Source of the DNA: Collinsella aerofaciens
Lineage (GTDB): Bacteria; Actinomycetota; Coriobacteriia; Coriobacteriales; Coriobacteriaceae
DNA: 64,000 nucleotides
Assembly: GCF_015561195.1 (NCBI RefSeq)
Contig: NZ_JADMSU010000003.1
Span: 1-64,000, forward strand
Direction: 5' to 3'
Both the position numbers and the translations under genes were made by a program. Each line of letters begins with the position of its first letter. The first letter of the stretch is position 1. Below the pieces are notes generated by a model. The model had not been told where the DNA came from and searched no databases. It saw nothing but the letters and a program-made list of their open reading frames with translations. Positions 1 through 6,972 of this stretch are shown piece by piece.

Positions 1-58
1 TTAGCTACCCCGCTTGTGGGGGTAGCTAAAAAAGCCCCGTCCCAAATTAGCTACCCCG
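1..58. repeat. Palindromic interspersed repeat, copy 1
   Basis: Positions 1-11 (TTAGCTACCCC) and 18-28 (GGGGTAGCTAA) form a perfect hairpin, and the same 11-mer recurs at 47-57. Positions 29-58 reappear at 29661-29690 with one mismatch in 30 bases. It lies just downstream of the xdhD-like gene. It is a repeat rather than a gene: no reading frame with a ribosome-binding site is seen. It could double as a terminator for the leftward gene, since the minus strand reads a stem followed by six T. Confidence 0.7.
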
Positions 59-91
59 CATCCCGCAATTCGGACGAAAAGCGGGATGCGG
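56..91. repeat. 11-bp inverted repeat downstream of xdhD-like gene
   Basis: CCGCATCCCGC at 56-66 is the exact reverse complement of GCGGGATGCGG at 81-91, with a 14-nt loop. It sits 36 nt beyond the stop codon of the hydroxylase gene, so a 3'-end-stabilising or terminator role is likely, but no T-run follows directly. Confidence 0.55.
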
Positions 92-127
92 TTTCCCCAG
101 GCTCGGCAAAGAGCAGCGGCGCCTCGT

Positions 128-2959
128 CTACTCCCCCAGCAGGGCCTTCTCGGGCGTGATCGGCAGCGAGCGAACCTGGTGGCCGGTGGCGTGCGCCACG
201 GCCGAGGCCACGGCGGCGAGCGGCGTGTTGATGACAACCTCGCCGATCGACTTGGCGCCAAACGGGCCCGTCGGCTCGTAGCTCGGCTCAAAGGCCACGC
301 GAATGCTGCCGATATCCAGACGCGTGGGCAGCTTGTAGCTCATAAAGTTGCCGGTGCGCAGGCGACCGCGGTCGTCGTGCTCGACGATCTCGTAGAGCGC
401 GTGACCGATACCCTGGGCAATGCCGCCCTCGGCCTGGACGCGCGCGAGCGCCTCGTTGATCACGGTACCGCAGTCCACAGCCGCCGCGTAGTCCACCACG
501 GTCACCTTGCCGGTGGCCTTGTCGACCTCGACCTCGGCAATACCGGCCATAAACGGCGGAGGCGAAACGGGCAGGCAGGCAGAGGCATGCGAGGTGAGCG
601 CGTCGCCGCCCGCGATGTTCTTGACGCACAGGTTGGCAAAGTCGCGCAGCGTGAGGTAGCGGTTCTGCTCGCGCGCGGCACGCTCGTCGGACAAGCGCAC
701 ATACTGACCATCAAAGACCACATCGGCGGCGTCCACGTCCCACATCTGGGCGGCCTTAGCGCAGATCTTATCGCGCAGCTCGGTCGCGGCGTTCTTGGCT
801 GCCAGACCCGTCACGTACGTGCCCGAGCTCGCGTACGAGCCGGCGTCGAACGGCGACACGTCGGTGTCCACGCCGCGCACCACGATCAGCGAGCTCTCCA
901 CGCCCAGCTCCTCGGCGGCAATCTGCGCCAGGATCGTGTCGACGCCCATGCCGTTATCGGTGGCGCCGGTGCCGATGGTAATGAAGCCGTCCTCTTCCAG
1001 GCGCATGTCGATGCCGGCGATGTCGACGTTGGAGATGCCCGAGCCCTGCATGGTGAGCGCGCAACCCAGGGCGCGTACGCGGTCGCCCAGGTCCACGGCC
1101 AGCGGCTTGTCGCGCCAACCGAGCATGTCCATCGCGCGCAGCAGACAGCGGTCGAGCGCGCAGGCGTTGAGCTTCTCGTTGTAGTACTGCGGCATGATCT
1201 CGCCCTCGCGCACGATGTTCTTAAGGCGCAGGTCGGCCGGGTCCATGTGCAGCATGTCGGCGAGCTCGTTGACGGCACTCTCCACGGCAAACTGGCCCTG
1301 GGTGGCACCGTAGCCGCGATACGCGCCGCCGCGGTTGGTATTGGTGTAGACGGCGTCCCAGCTAAAGCGGCTCGCCTTCACATGGTTGTAGATGGGCAGG
1401 CTCTTGTGGCCCGATAGGCCGATCGTCGTGGTGGCGTGTTCGCCGTACGCGCCGGCATTGGACAGCGTGTGCAGATCGATAGCCGTGATGGTGCCGTCGT
1501 TCATGGCGCCCAGTTTAACGGTCATCTGCATCTGGTGGCGCGAGTTGCCCGCAGTGATGGTCTCCTCACGGGTGTAGCAGCAGTAGCTCGGACGGCCGGT
1601 CTGCTGCGTCACAAACGCAACGAAGATCTCGCAGCAGCCCGTCTGCTTGGAGCCAAAGCCGCCGCCGATGCGCGGTTTAATGACCTGCACCTGCGACTGC
1701 GGAATGTCGAGCGACTGCGCGACCATGCGGCGCACATGGAAGGGCACCTGCGTGGAAGTGGTCACCGAGATGCGGCCGAACGCGTCGGTTGTCGCGAAGG
1801 CGCGGAAGGTCTCCATGGGCGCGGTCTGCGTGGCCTGGCTGGTGTAGGTGCGCTCAAAGACGATGTCGCTCTGGGCGAAGGCCTCGTCCAAGTCGCCAAA
1901 GTCGCTCGTGCCGCTGCATACCAAGTTGCGCGGGACGTCGCCGCCCTGCGGGAACATAAAGGTCACGTCGCCCTCGGGGTGGACCACGATGTCATTATCG
2001 AGCGCCTGGGTAAAGTCAAGCAGCGGCTCGAGCACCTCATAGTCGACCTTGATGAGCTTGAGCGCCTTGTCGGCGGCCTCCTCGGTCTCGGCGGCGACGA
2101 TCGCCACCTCCTCGTTTTGATAGCGCACGAGGTTCTCGAGGATCAGGCGGTCGTAGGGGCTCGGCTGCGGGTAGCTCTGGCCGGCGATGGTAAAGCGGCG
2201 CTGGGGCACGTCCTCGTAGGTGTAGACGCCCACGACGCCGGGCACCTTCAGGGCACGCGACGTATCGATGGAGCGAATCTTGGCACGCGCATACGGGCTG
2301 CGCTTGAGCTTAACGATGAGCGCGCCGGCGGGCACCATGTCGCCTGTGTAGACGGGACGACCCTCGAGCAGCGCCTTCGAGTCCTTCTTGGGCTGCTTAT
2401 GGGTGATCTGCTTGTACGAGACACCGTCGCAGCTGGTGTCGTTGACCGGCAGCTCGGGCATCTCAAAGCCCACATGCACGCCGGACTCGTTAAGAAAGCG
2501 GACGATGGCGCGCAGCTGGCTCTCATAGCCGCTGCAACGGCAGAGGTTGCCGGCGAGCTGGCGTGAGAGTTCCTCGCGCGTGGCGACGAGGCTCGGGTCC
2601 TCCTTGGCGGCGCGTGCAAGCGCCAGCACGTTCATGATGAGGCCGGGGGCGCAAAAACCGCACTGCTCGGCGCCTTCGGCAGCCATCGCACGGGCAAGCG
2701 CCTCGGACTCGGCTTTGAGGCCCTCGAGCGTGGTGATGGAGCGGCCCTCGATGCGCGCGGCGGGAACCGAGCAGCTCAGCACCGGGTCGCCGTCGAGCCA
2801 CACCGTGCACAGGCCGCAGTTGGTGGTCTCGCAGGCGCAGCGCACCGACGCACAGCCCTGCTCGCGCAACAGTGCAAAGAGCATGGTGTCGGGGGCAATC
2901 TGAACCTTGACCTTACGGCCGTTGAGCGTAAAGGAAAGATCGATGAGTTTGGCAGCCAT
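128..2959 (-). CDS. xdhD: XdhD-like molybdenum hydroxylase, fused 2Fe-2S and molybdopterin subunit
   Basis: 943 aa. The N-terminal 160 residues are a CO-dehydrogenase-small-subunit-like [2Fe-2S] domain: a first cluster around CACETTNCGLC with a later VLSC cysteine, and a second cluster with QCGFCAPG and NLCRCSGY. The remainder is the xanthine-dehydrogenase-type molybdopterin domain, ending with the GAKSIGE segment that carries the catalytic glutamate. Fusion of the FeS and Mo parts in about 950 aa resembles E. coli XdhD rather than the usual separate subunits. The FAD subunit lies directly upstream, its stop overlapping this ATG by 1 nt. Enzymes of this family oxidise purines or N-heterocycles. 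Because the window encodes SelD with YedF, DUF3343 and a desulfurase, a selenium-dependent hydroxylase is plausible, but the selenium would be a labile cofactor and cannot be read from sequence. Substrate unknown. Confidence 0.85.
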   Translation of the reverse strand: MAAKLIDLSFTLNGRKVKVQIAPDTMLFALLREQGCASVRCACETTNCGLCTVWLDGDPVLSCSVPAARIEGRSITTLEGLKAESEALARAMAAEGAEQCGFCAPGLIMNVLALARAAKEDPSLVATREELSRQLAGNLCRCSGYESQLRAIVRFLNESGVHVGFEMPELPVNDTSCDGVSYKQITHKQPKKDSKALLEGRPVYTGDMVPAGALIVKLKRSPYARAKIRSIDTSRALKVPGVVGVYTYEDVPQRRFTIAGQSYPQPSPYDRLILENLVRYQNEEVAIVAAETEEAADKALKLIKVDYEVLEPLLDFTQALDNDIVVHPEGDVTFMFPQGGDVPRNLVCSGTSDFGDLDEAFAQSDIVFERTYTSQATQTAPMETFRAFATTDAFGRISVTTSTQVPFHVRRMVAQSLDIPQSQVQVIKPRIGGGFGSKQTGCCEIFVAFVTQQTGRPSYCCYTREETITAGNSRHQMQMTVKLGAMNDGTITAIDLHTLSNAGAYGEHATTTIGLSGHKSLPIYNHVKASRFSWDAVYTNTNRGGAYRGYGATQGQFAVESAVNELADMLHMDPADLRLKNIVREGEIMPQYYNEKLNACALDRCLLRAMDMLGWRDKPLAVDLGDRVRALGCALTMQGSGISNVDIAGIDMRLEEDGFITIGTGATDNGMGVDTILAQIAAEELGVESSLIVVRGVDTDVSPFDAGSYASSGTYVTGLAAKNAATELRDKICAKAAQMWDVDAADVVFDGQYVRLSDERAAREQNRYLTLRDFANLCVKNIAGGDALTSHASACLPVSPPPFMAGIAEVEVDKATGKVTVVDYAAAVDCGTVINEALARVQAEGGIAQGIGHALYEIVEHDDRGRLRTGNFMSYKLPTRLDIGSIRVAFEPSYEPTGPFGAKSIGEVVINTPLAAVASAVAHATGHQVRSLPITPEKALLGE

Positions 2960-3873
2960 TAGCGCACCTCGCTAGAATCGACGCCGGGCACGCGGCGGCA
3001 GGAATACTCGTCCGTGGCAAACTTAGGGGTCTGCACGGTCTCGAGCTCGCGGGCAAGCGCGGCAGAAAGCTCGATGCCGGCGGCACGGCGCACGGCCTGG
3101 ATGGCGAGCGGGGCCGAGATGCGGCGGCGGTAGTCGGCCGAGCCCCACAGGTTGGTGCCGTAGCTCAACGCGCGTACGGACACGGCCAGGGCGCGCAGCT
3201 CGTCCTCGGAAGGATGCTCGTTGGTAAGGCCGCACGCCTCGCCCTGCAGCAGGGTCGCGCGCAGCGGGCGGGCGCCCACGGTGACGTGCCAGGTGTTGTC
3301 CCACCAGGCGGCGGTGACGTTCAACGAGGGGAAGTCGGTCGCAGCCTTGCGCACGGCCTCATAGCTCGCGCGGTAATCGTGCTTGACGACCACGACATGC
3401 TCGATCACGTCGCGCACGTAACCCATCCGCACGAACTCGGCGAGCGGCACGCGGCCGGCGCCCGTCAGCTCAACATACGAATCGAGCGCCAGGAACGCCG
3501 AGAGAACGTCCGAGAAGCCAAAGCGGCCGTAGATGCTGCCGCCCACCGTGGCGGTATTGCGCAGCTGCACGCCCACGATGTCGTGGACGGCGAACTCAAA
3601 GACATTGTTGACAAGCGCGTTGAGCTCGGCATGGCGCTCGAGCTGGCGCAGGGTACACATGGCACCGATGCGAAACTCGGTCTCGGTCTCCTCGATCTGA
3701 TCGAGTCCGCAGGCCGAAAGGTCAATCGCCGTCGCCACACGACGCGAACCCAGACGCATCCAGATGCCGCCGCCCACAATCTTGTTGTTGCGGTTCTTCT
3801 GTAAGAGCTCATAGGCTTCGGCCGCGTTTCCAACACGGACGTAGGTACCGAACTTGAGCACGTTCTCCCCCAT
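2959..3873 (-). CDS. ygfM: FAD-binding subunit of the molybdenum hydroxylase (YgfM-like)
   Basis: 304 aa. It shows the CO-dehydrogenase flavoprotein (FAD_binding_5) pattern: KIVGGGIWMRLG near residue 33 for FAD binding, then RNTATVGGSIYGR near residue 106, followed by the C-terminal CODH_FAD_C region. It is the electron-transfer subunit that would pass electrons from the Mo/FeS protein encoded immediately downstream. The order FAD subunit then fused FeS/Mo subunit is the same as ygfM-xdhD in E. coli. No xdhC-type maturation factor lies in the window. The start is preceded by AAGAG, a weak Shine-Dalgarno sequence, so it is the least certain part. Confidence 0.85.
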   Translation of the reverse strand: MGENVLKFGTYVRVGNAAEAYELLQKNRNNKIVGGGIWMRLGSRRVATAIDLSACGLDQIEETETEFRIGAMCTLRQLERHAELNALVNNVFEFAVHDIVGVQLRNTATVGGSIYGRFGFSDVLSAFLALDSYVELTGAGRVPLAEFVRMGYVRDVIEHVVVVKHDYRASYEAVRKAATDFPSLNVTAAWWDNTWHVTVGARPLRATLLQGEACGLTNEHPSEDELRALAVSVRALSYGTNLWGSADYRRRISAPLAIQAVRRAAGIELSAALARELETVQTPKFATDEYSCRRVPGVDSSEVR

Positions 3874-3968
3874 CTCTTCACTTGTCCAGTGCCTTTAAGT
3901 GTACCAAACGAGGGGGCATAGCTCGTGTCGGGACAAAATGAACCGTTTTCCTCCGTCGCATGCGGATC

Positions 3969-4001
3969 AAAAAAGGCTCCCAGCCAAGATGACTGGGAGC
4001 C
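3969..4001 (-). terminator. Rho-independent terminator of gdhA
   Basis: On the minus strand a 9-bp stem (GGCTCCCAG at 3975-3983 against CTGGGAGCC at 3993-4001) with a 9-nt loop is followed by TTTTTT (3969-3974). It lies 28 nt after the gdhA stop and isolates that gene from the hydroxylase genes. Confidence 0.9.
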
Positions 4002-4028
4002 TTCTGCGATGCTATATCGAGCGAAGAT

Positions 4029-5384
4029 TTAGCAGACGCCCTGGGCGAGCATGGCGTCGGCGACCTTCAGGAAGCCGGCGATGTTGGCGCCCATGACGAA
4101 GTTGCCCTCCTCGCCGTACTCCTTGGCGGTGTCGTCCACGTTGTGGAACATGCCGCGCATGAGCTGCTCGAGCTTGCCGTCGACCTCCTCGAAGGTCCAG
4201 GACAGGTGCTCGGCGTTCTGGCTCATCTCCAGGCCGGACACGAGCACGCCGCCGGCGTTGGCAGCCTTACCGGGCATAAAGGCGACGCCGTTCTCCTGGA
4301 AGTAGGTCGTGGCCTCGATGGTCGTGGGCATGTTCGCGCCCTCGCCGACCACCTTGCAGCCGTTGGCGACGAGTGCCTGGGCGTCCTCGAGCAGCAGCGT
4401 GTTCTCGCGAGCGCAGGGCAGCGCGATGTCGCAAGGCAGCTGCCACACGCCGCGGCCGTCACCCTCGTGCCACACGGCGTTGGGCTTCTCGTCAACGTAC
4501 ATGGCGAGCGTAACACCCTTGTCGTGGCCGGAGCGCTTCTTGTTGTAGACATGCTCGAGCACGGTGTAGTCGATGCCGTCGGGGTCCTCGACCCAGCCGT
4601 GGGTGTCGGAGCAGGCCAGCACCTTGCCGCCGAGCTGGGCGACCTTCTGAACCGCGTAGATGGCGACGTTACCGGAGCCGTGAACGACGACGTTCTTGCC
4701 CTCGAAGGACTCGCCGCGGCTCTTGAGGTACTCGTCCACAAAGTAGACCAGGCCGTAGCCGGTGGCCTCGGTACGGGCGAGCGAGCCGCCAAAGGAGAGG
4801 CCCTTGCCGGTAAGGACACCGGTCCACTCGTTGGTCAGGCGCTTGTACTGACCGAACATGTAGGCAACCTCGCGGCCGCCAACGCCCAGGTCGCCGGCAG
4901 GAACGTCGGTGTTGGGGCCAATGTGGCGATAGAGCTCGGTCATGAAGGACTGGCAGAAGTGCATGATCTCGTTGTTGGACTTGCCCTTGGGGTCAAAGTC
5001 GGAGCCGCCCTTGCCGCCGCCCATGGGAAGGGTGGTCAGGCTGTTCTTGAGGATCTGCTCCAGGCCCAGGAACTTGAGCATACCCAGGGTGACCGTCGGG
5101 TTAAAGCGCAGGCCGCCCTTGTAGGGTCCAATGGCAGAGTTGAACTCGACGCGGTAACCGCGGTTGACCTGGACCTTGCCCTGGTCGTCGACCCAGGGAA
5201 CACGGAACATAACGATTCGCTCGGGCTCGACGAGGCGCTCAAGCAGGGCGGCCTCCTCGTACTCGGGGTGGGCGTCGAGCGCCGGCTGGATGGTGCCGAG
5301 GATCTCGGTCGCGGCCTGGATGAACTCAGGCTGCTCGGGATAGCGGGCCTTGAGCTCGTCGAGAACTTTCTGCGTGTAGCTCAT
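4029..5384 (-). CDS. gdhA: NADP-type glutamate dehydrogenase
   Basis: 451 aa, the usual length of hexameric bacterial GdhA. It reductively aminates 2-oxoglutarate to glutamate. Visible signatures are the PMGGGKGGSDFDPKGKS segment near residue 121 with the catalytic and substrate-binding lysines, NTDVPAGDLGVGGRE in the N-terminal domain, and a Rossmann glycine motif GSGNVA around residue 235. The start is supported by TTGGAGGAAGC directly before the ATG. It is monocistronic: its own terminator follows and about 250 nt of non-coding DNA precede it. It provides ammonia assimilation in an anaerobe with amino-acid-based metabolism and is not functionally tied to the selenium genes around it. Confidence 0.95.
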   Translation of the reverse strand: MSYTQKVLDELKARYPEQPEFIQAATEILGTIQPALDAHPEYEEAALLERLVEPERIVMFRVPWVDDQGKVQVNRGYRVEFNSAIGPYKGGLRFNPTVTLGMLKFLGLEQILKNSLTTLPMGGGKGGSDFDPKGKSNNEIMHFCQSFMTELYRHIGPNTDVPAGDLGVGGREVAYMFGQYKRLTNEWTGVLTGKGLSFGGSLARTEATGYGLVYFVDEYLKSRGESFEGKNVVVHGSGNVAIYAVQKVAQLGGKVLACSDTHGWVEDPDGIDYTVLEHVYNKKRSGHDKGVTLAMYVDEKPNAVWHEGDGRGVWQLPCDIALPCARENTLLLEDAQALVANGCKVVGEGANMPTTIEATTYFQENGVAFMPGKAANAGGVLVSGLEMSQNAEHLSWTFEEVDGKLEQLMRGMFHNVDDTAKEYGEEGNFVMGANIAGFLKVADAMLAQGVC

Positions 5385-5641
5385 GCTTCCTCCAATGATG
5401 GGAAACGAAAAATGTCGGTCGCGGCACCCTATGCGCCGCGAACTTTATCGAGTATGGATAATATCGCACTGTTGCAGCAAAGTTTCGCATAAGACAACGA
5501 GCAGATGTTTCGTTTTGATTACGATGCAGGTAGAAGCGTTTTTGAGCACCTGACGTGCAAAACCCGTGTTTCAAACCTGTTTCGTCCACGTGTTCCAAAC
5601 CACCACAAAGGTGCCTGTCCCCAATGTGGTGGTGTTGGTGG
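5385..5641. other. Intergenic region upstream of gdhA with a hairpin repeat
   Basis: No supported gene. An inverted repeat ACCACCACA (5599-5607) / TGTGGTGGT (5625-5633) encloses 17 nt and sits 8 nt after the DUF3343 stop codon. It may form the 3' end of the mobA-DUF3343 transcript, although only a weak T-rich stretch follows. The gdhA promoter should lie at about 5430-5490; a TTGCTG/CATACT pair with 18-nt spacing is a weak candidate. Confidence 0.45.
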
Positions 5642-6037
5642 TTAAAGGACGAGCTGATGGTAGTCGGTGGGGGTTATGCGGCCTTCGGTGGCAGCGCGGA
5701 AGGCGGCGAGCGCATCGCCCGAGAACGGCATGGCCCAGCACAGGCCGCAACCTGCGGTAATGGAGCCGGGCAAAGGCATAATGCGCCCGGGCACGCCGGC
5801 ATCCAGGCACAGCTGCTCGCATTCCATCACATCGAAGGTGCTGTCGAACGATACGATGATCTTGCGTTCGTGGTCGAGGGCATCACCGGACGGGCCTTCG
5901 CGGTGTGCCTCGCGATACGCCGCGGCGGCCGCTTCCTCTTCCTCGGTATGTCCACAGCCACCACAACCGCAGGTACAGGGTTCGGATCCGTCACAAGTGC
6001 AAGGTTCCCCGGTATCGGGGCAAATATCGTGAGACAT
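5642..6037 (-). CDS. DUF3343 protein with cysteine-rich N-terminus, putative Se/S carrier
   Basis: 131 aa from the ATG preceded by GGGAG. Residues 65-131 form a DUF3343 domain, recognisable from its similarity to the second copy at 45847-46098: both share a predicted strand, a G-V/L-P-G-R turn and AGCGL followed by a Trp. Members of this family cluster with selD, yedF and desulfurase genes and are suspected to carry selenium or sulfur, but this is not biochemically established. The N-terminal 32 residues hold eight cysteines (CPDTGEPCTC, EPCTCGCGGCGH), which the second copy lacks; they look like a metal- or chalcogen-binding segment. It lies 15 nt downstream of mobA, so the two are probably co-transcribed. 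Confidence 0.75.
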   Translation of the reverse strand: MSHDICPDTGEPCTCDGSEPCTCGCGGCGHTEEEEAAAAAYREAHREGPSGDALDHERKIIVSFDSTFDVMECEQLCLDAGVPGRIMPLPGSITAGCGLCWAMPFSGDALAAFRAATEGRITPTDYHQLVL

Positions 6038-6052
6038 GGCAACTCCCATCGT

Positions 6053-6685
6053 CTAGGCGAGTAACTCGGCCGCCGCAAACTCCTCGGGCGTATTGACGTT
6101 CTCGAAGCAGAGCGTGGAGCCGGCGGCCTTAACGATCTGCGGCTCATCCATATAACCAGCCTGAACGCGATTGATCAGGCAGCGAATGCGCTGGCGGTCG
6201 CAGGCGAGCAGCTCTTGGGCAACCGGCGCACACGCGTCACGGCGCCAGACGGCGCAAAGCGGCTCAATCCCCCGCTCCTCGCGCGGCACGCACACGTCGA
6301 GCGCCTCGGCCTCAACACGATCGGCAAGCGCGCCGATGAGTTCCGGCGAGACAAACGGCATATCGCAGGCAACGATCGCCACGAGAGGCAGCCGAGCCGC
6401 AGCCAACGAGCTCGCGATGCCGCGCATGGCGCCCGCCGATCCTTCAAGATCCGCCACCACACGCGGCACCAGGCCGCCAAACGTGTGCTCCTCAAGGTAG
6501 GCAAGCTCGCTGGGACGCGAAGTCGTCACGACCAACTCGCCGGCAACTGGCGCCAGCCGACCCAGCACGCGCTCGATGAGAGGCTCGCCGCAAAACGCCA
6601 TGCGCGCCTTATCGCAGCCCATGCGCGAGGACAGCCCGCCCGCCTGGATAACACAAGAAAGATCGGCACGTCTTACGGTAGTCAT
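6053..6685 (-). CDS. mobA: Molybdenum cofactor guanylyltransferase MobA
   Basis: 210 aa from the ATG at 6685, with GGAGGTG 11 nt upstream; an alternative ATG 21 nt earlier would remove that site. The N-terminal nucleotidyltransferase signature is clear: QAGGLSSRMGCDKARM, then a VACDMPFVSPE motif around residue 107. MobA transfers GMP from GTP to Mo-molybdopterin, giving the bis-MGD cofactor required by FdhF and by the DMSO-reductase-family enzyme encoded at 10447-12564. It sits downstream of selC but behind a strong terminator, so it most likely has its own promoter in 6690-6775. Upstream in-frame codons overlap the selC terminator and are not coding. Confidence 0.92.
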   Translation of the reverse strand: MTTVRRADLSCVIQAGGLSSRMGCDKARMAFCGEPLIERVLGRLAPVAGELVVTTSRPSELAYLEEHTFGGLVPRVVADLEGSAGAMRGIASSLAAARLPLVAIVACDMPFVSPELIGALADRVEAEALDVCVPREERGIEPLCAVWRRDACAPVAQELLACDRQRIRCLINRVQAGYMDEPQIVKAAGSTLCFENVNTPEEFAAAELLA

Positions 6686-6774
6686 ACGGCAAAACACCTC
6701 CATCGGCATGCTCGAAACCCAGTGCACGAAGCTAAATACAGCCGCCGAAATGGCGGCGCTACGAAAAGCTCGTG

Positions 6775-6831
6775 CAAAAACAAAACAGCGCCTTTGCGGC
6801 ACGCAGCAAGACCGCGAGCACAAAAGCGCTG
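6775..6831 (-). terminator. Terminator of the selC transcript
   Basis: Minus strand: CAGCGCTTTTG pairs with CAAAGGCGCTG (11 bp with one G-U; plus-strand 6821-6831 and 6786-6796), followed by TTTTGTTTTTG (6775-6785). It begins 8 nt after the encoded CCA of selC. Confidence 0.8.
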
Positions 6832-6839
6832 GTAGCATA

Positions 6840-6936
6840 TGGCGGGAACGTATGTGAATCGAACACATCCAAGACGTTTTGCACGCCTCGCAACGGTTTT
6901 GAGGACCGCGGAGCCCACCGGAGCCCATCCGTTCCC
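6840..6936 (-). tRNA. selC: Selenocysteine tRNA (anticodon UCA)
   Basis: 97 nt including an encoded CCA (6840-6842). The acceptor arm is extended: GGGAACG pairs with CGTTCCC with discriminator G. The anticodon loop reads CCTCAAA with the UCA anticodon at 6902-6900. The long variable arm pairs GAGGCG with CGTCTT, and the T arm is ATGTG-TTCGATT-CACAT. A long extra arm, extended acceptor stem and UCA anticodon together identify tRNA-Sec rather than tRNA-Ser. It lies 36 nt after the selB stop, so it may be processed from the selA-selB transcript; a TAAAAT box at about 6948 without a good -35 could be a promoter of its own. Confidence 0.95.
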
Positions 6937-6972
6937 AAGTGCGGCGGTATTTTACCAAACCGAGCAGTCAAT

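Noticed and set aside
6686-6958. N-terminal extension of MobA to 301 aa
   Set aside because: The extra region reads through selC and its terminator; the MobA family starts close to the GGLSSRMG motif.
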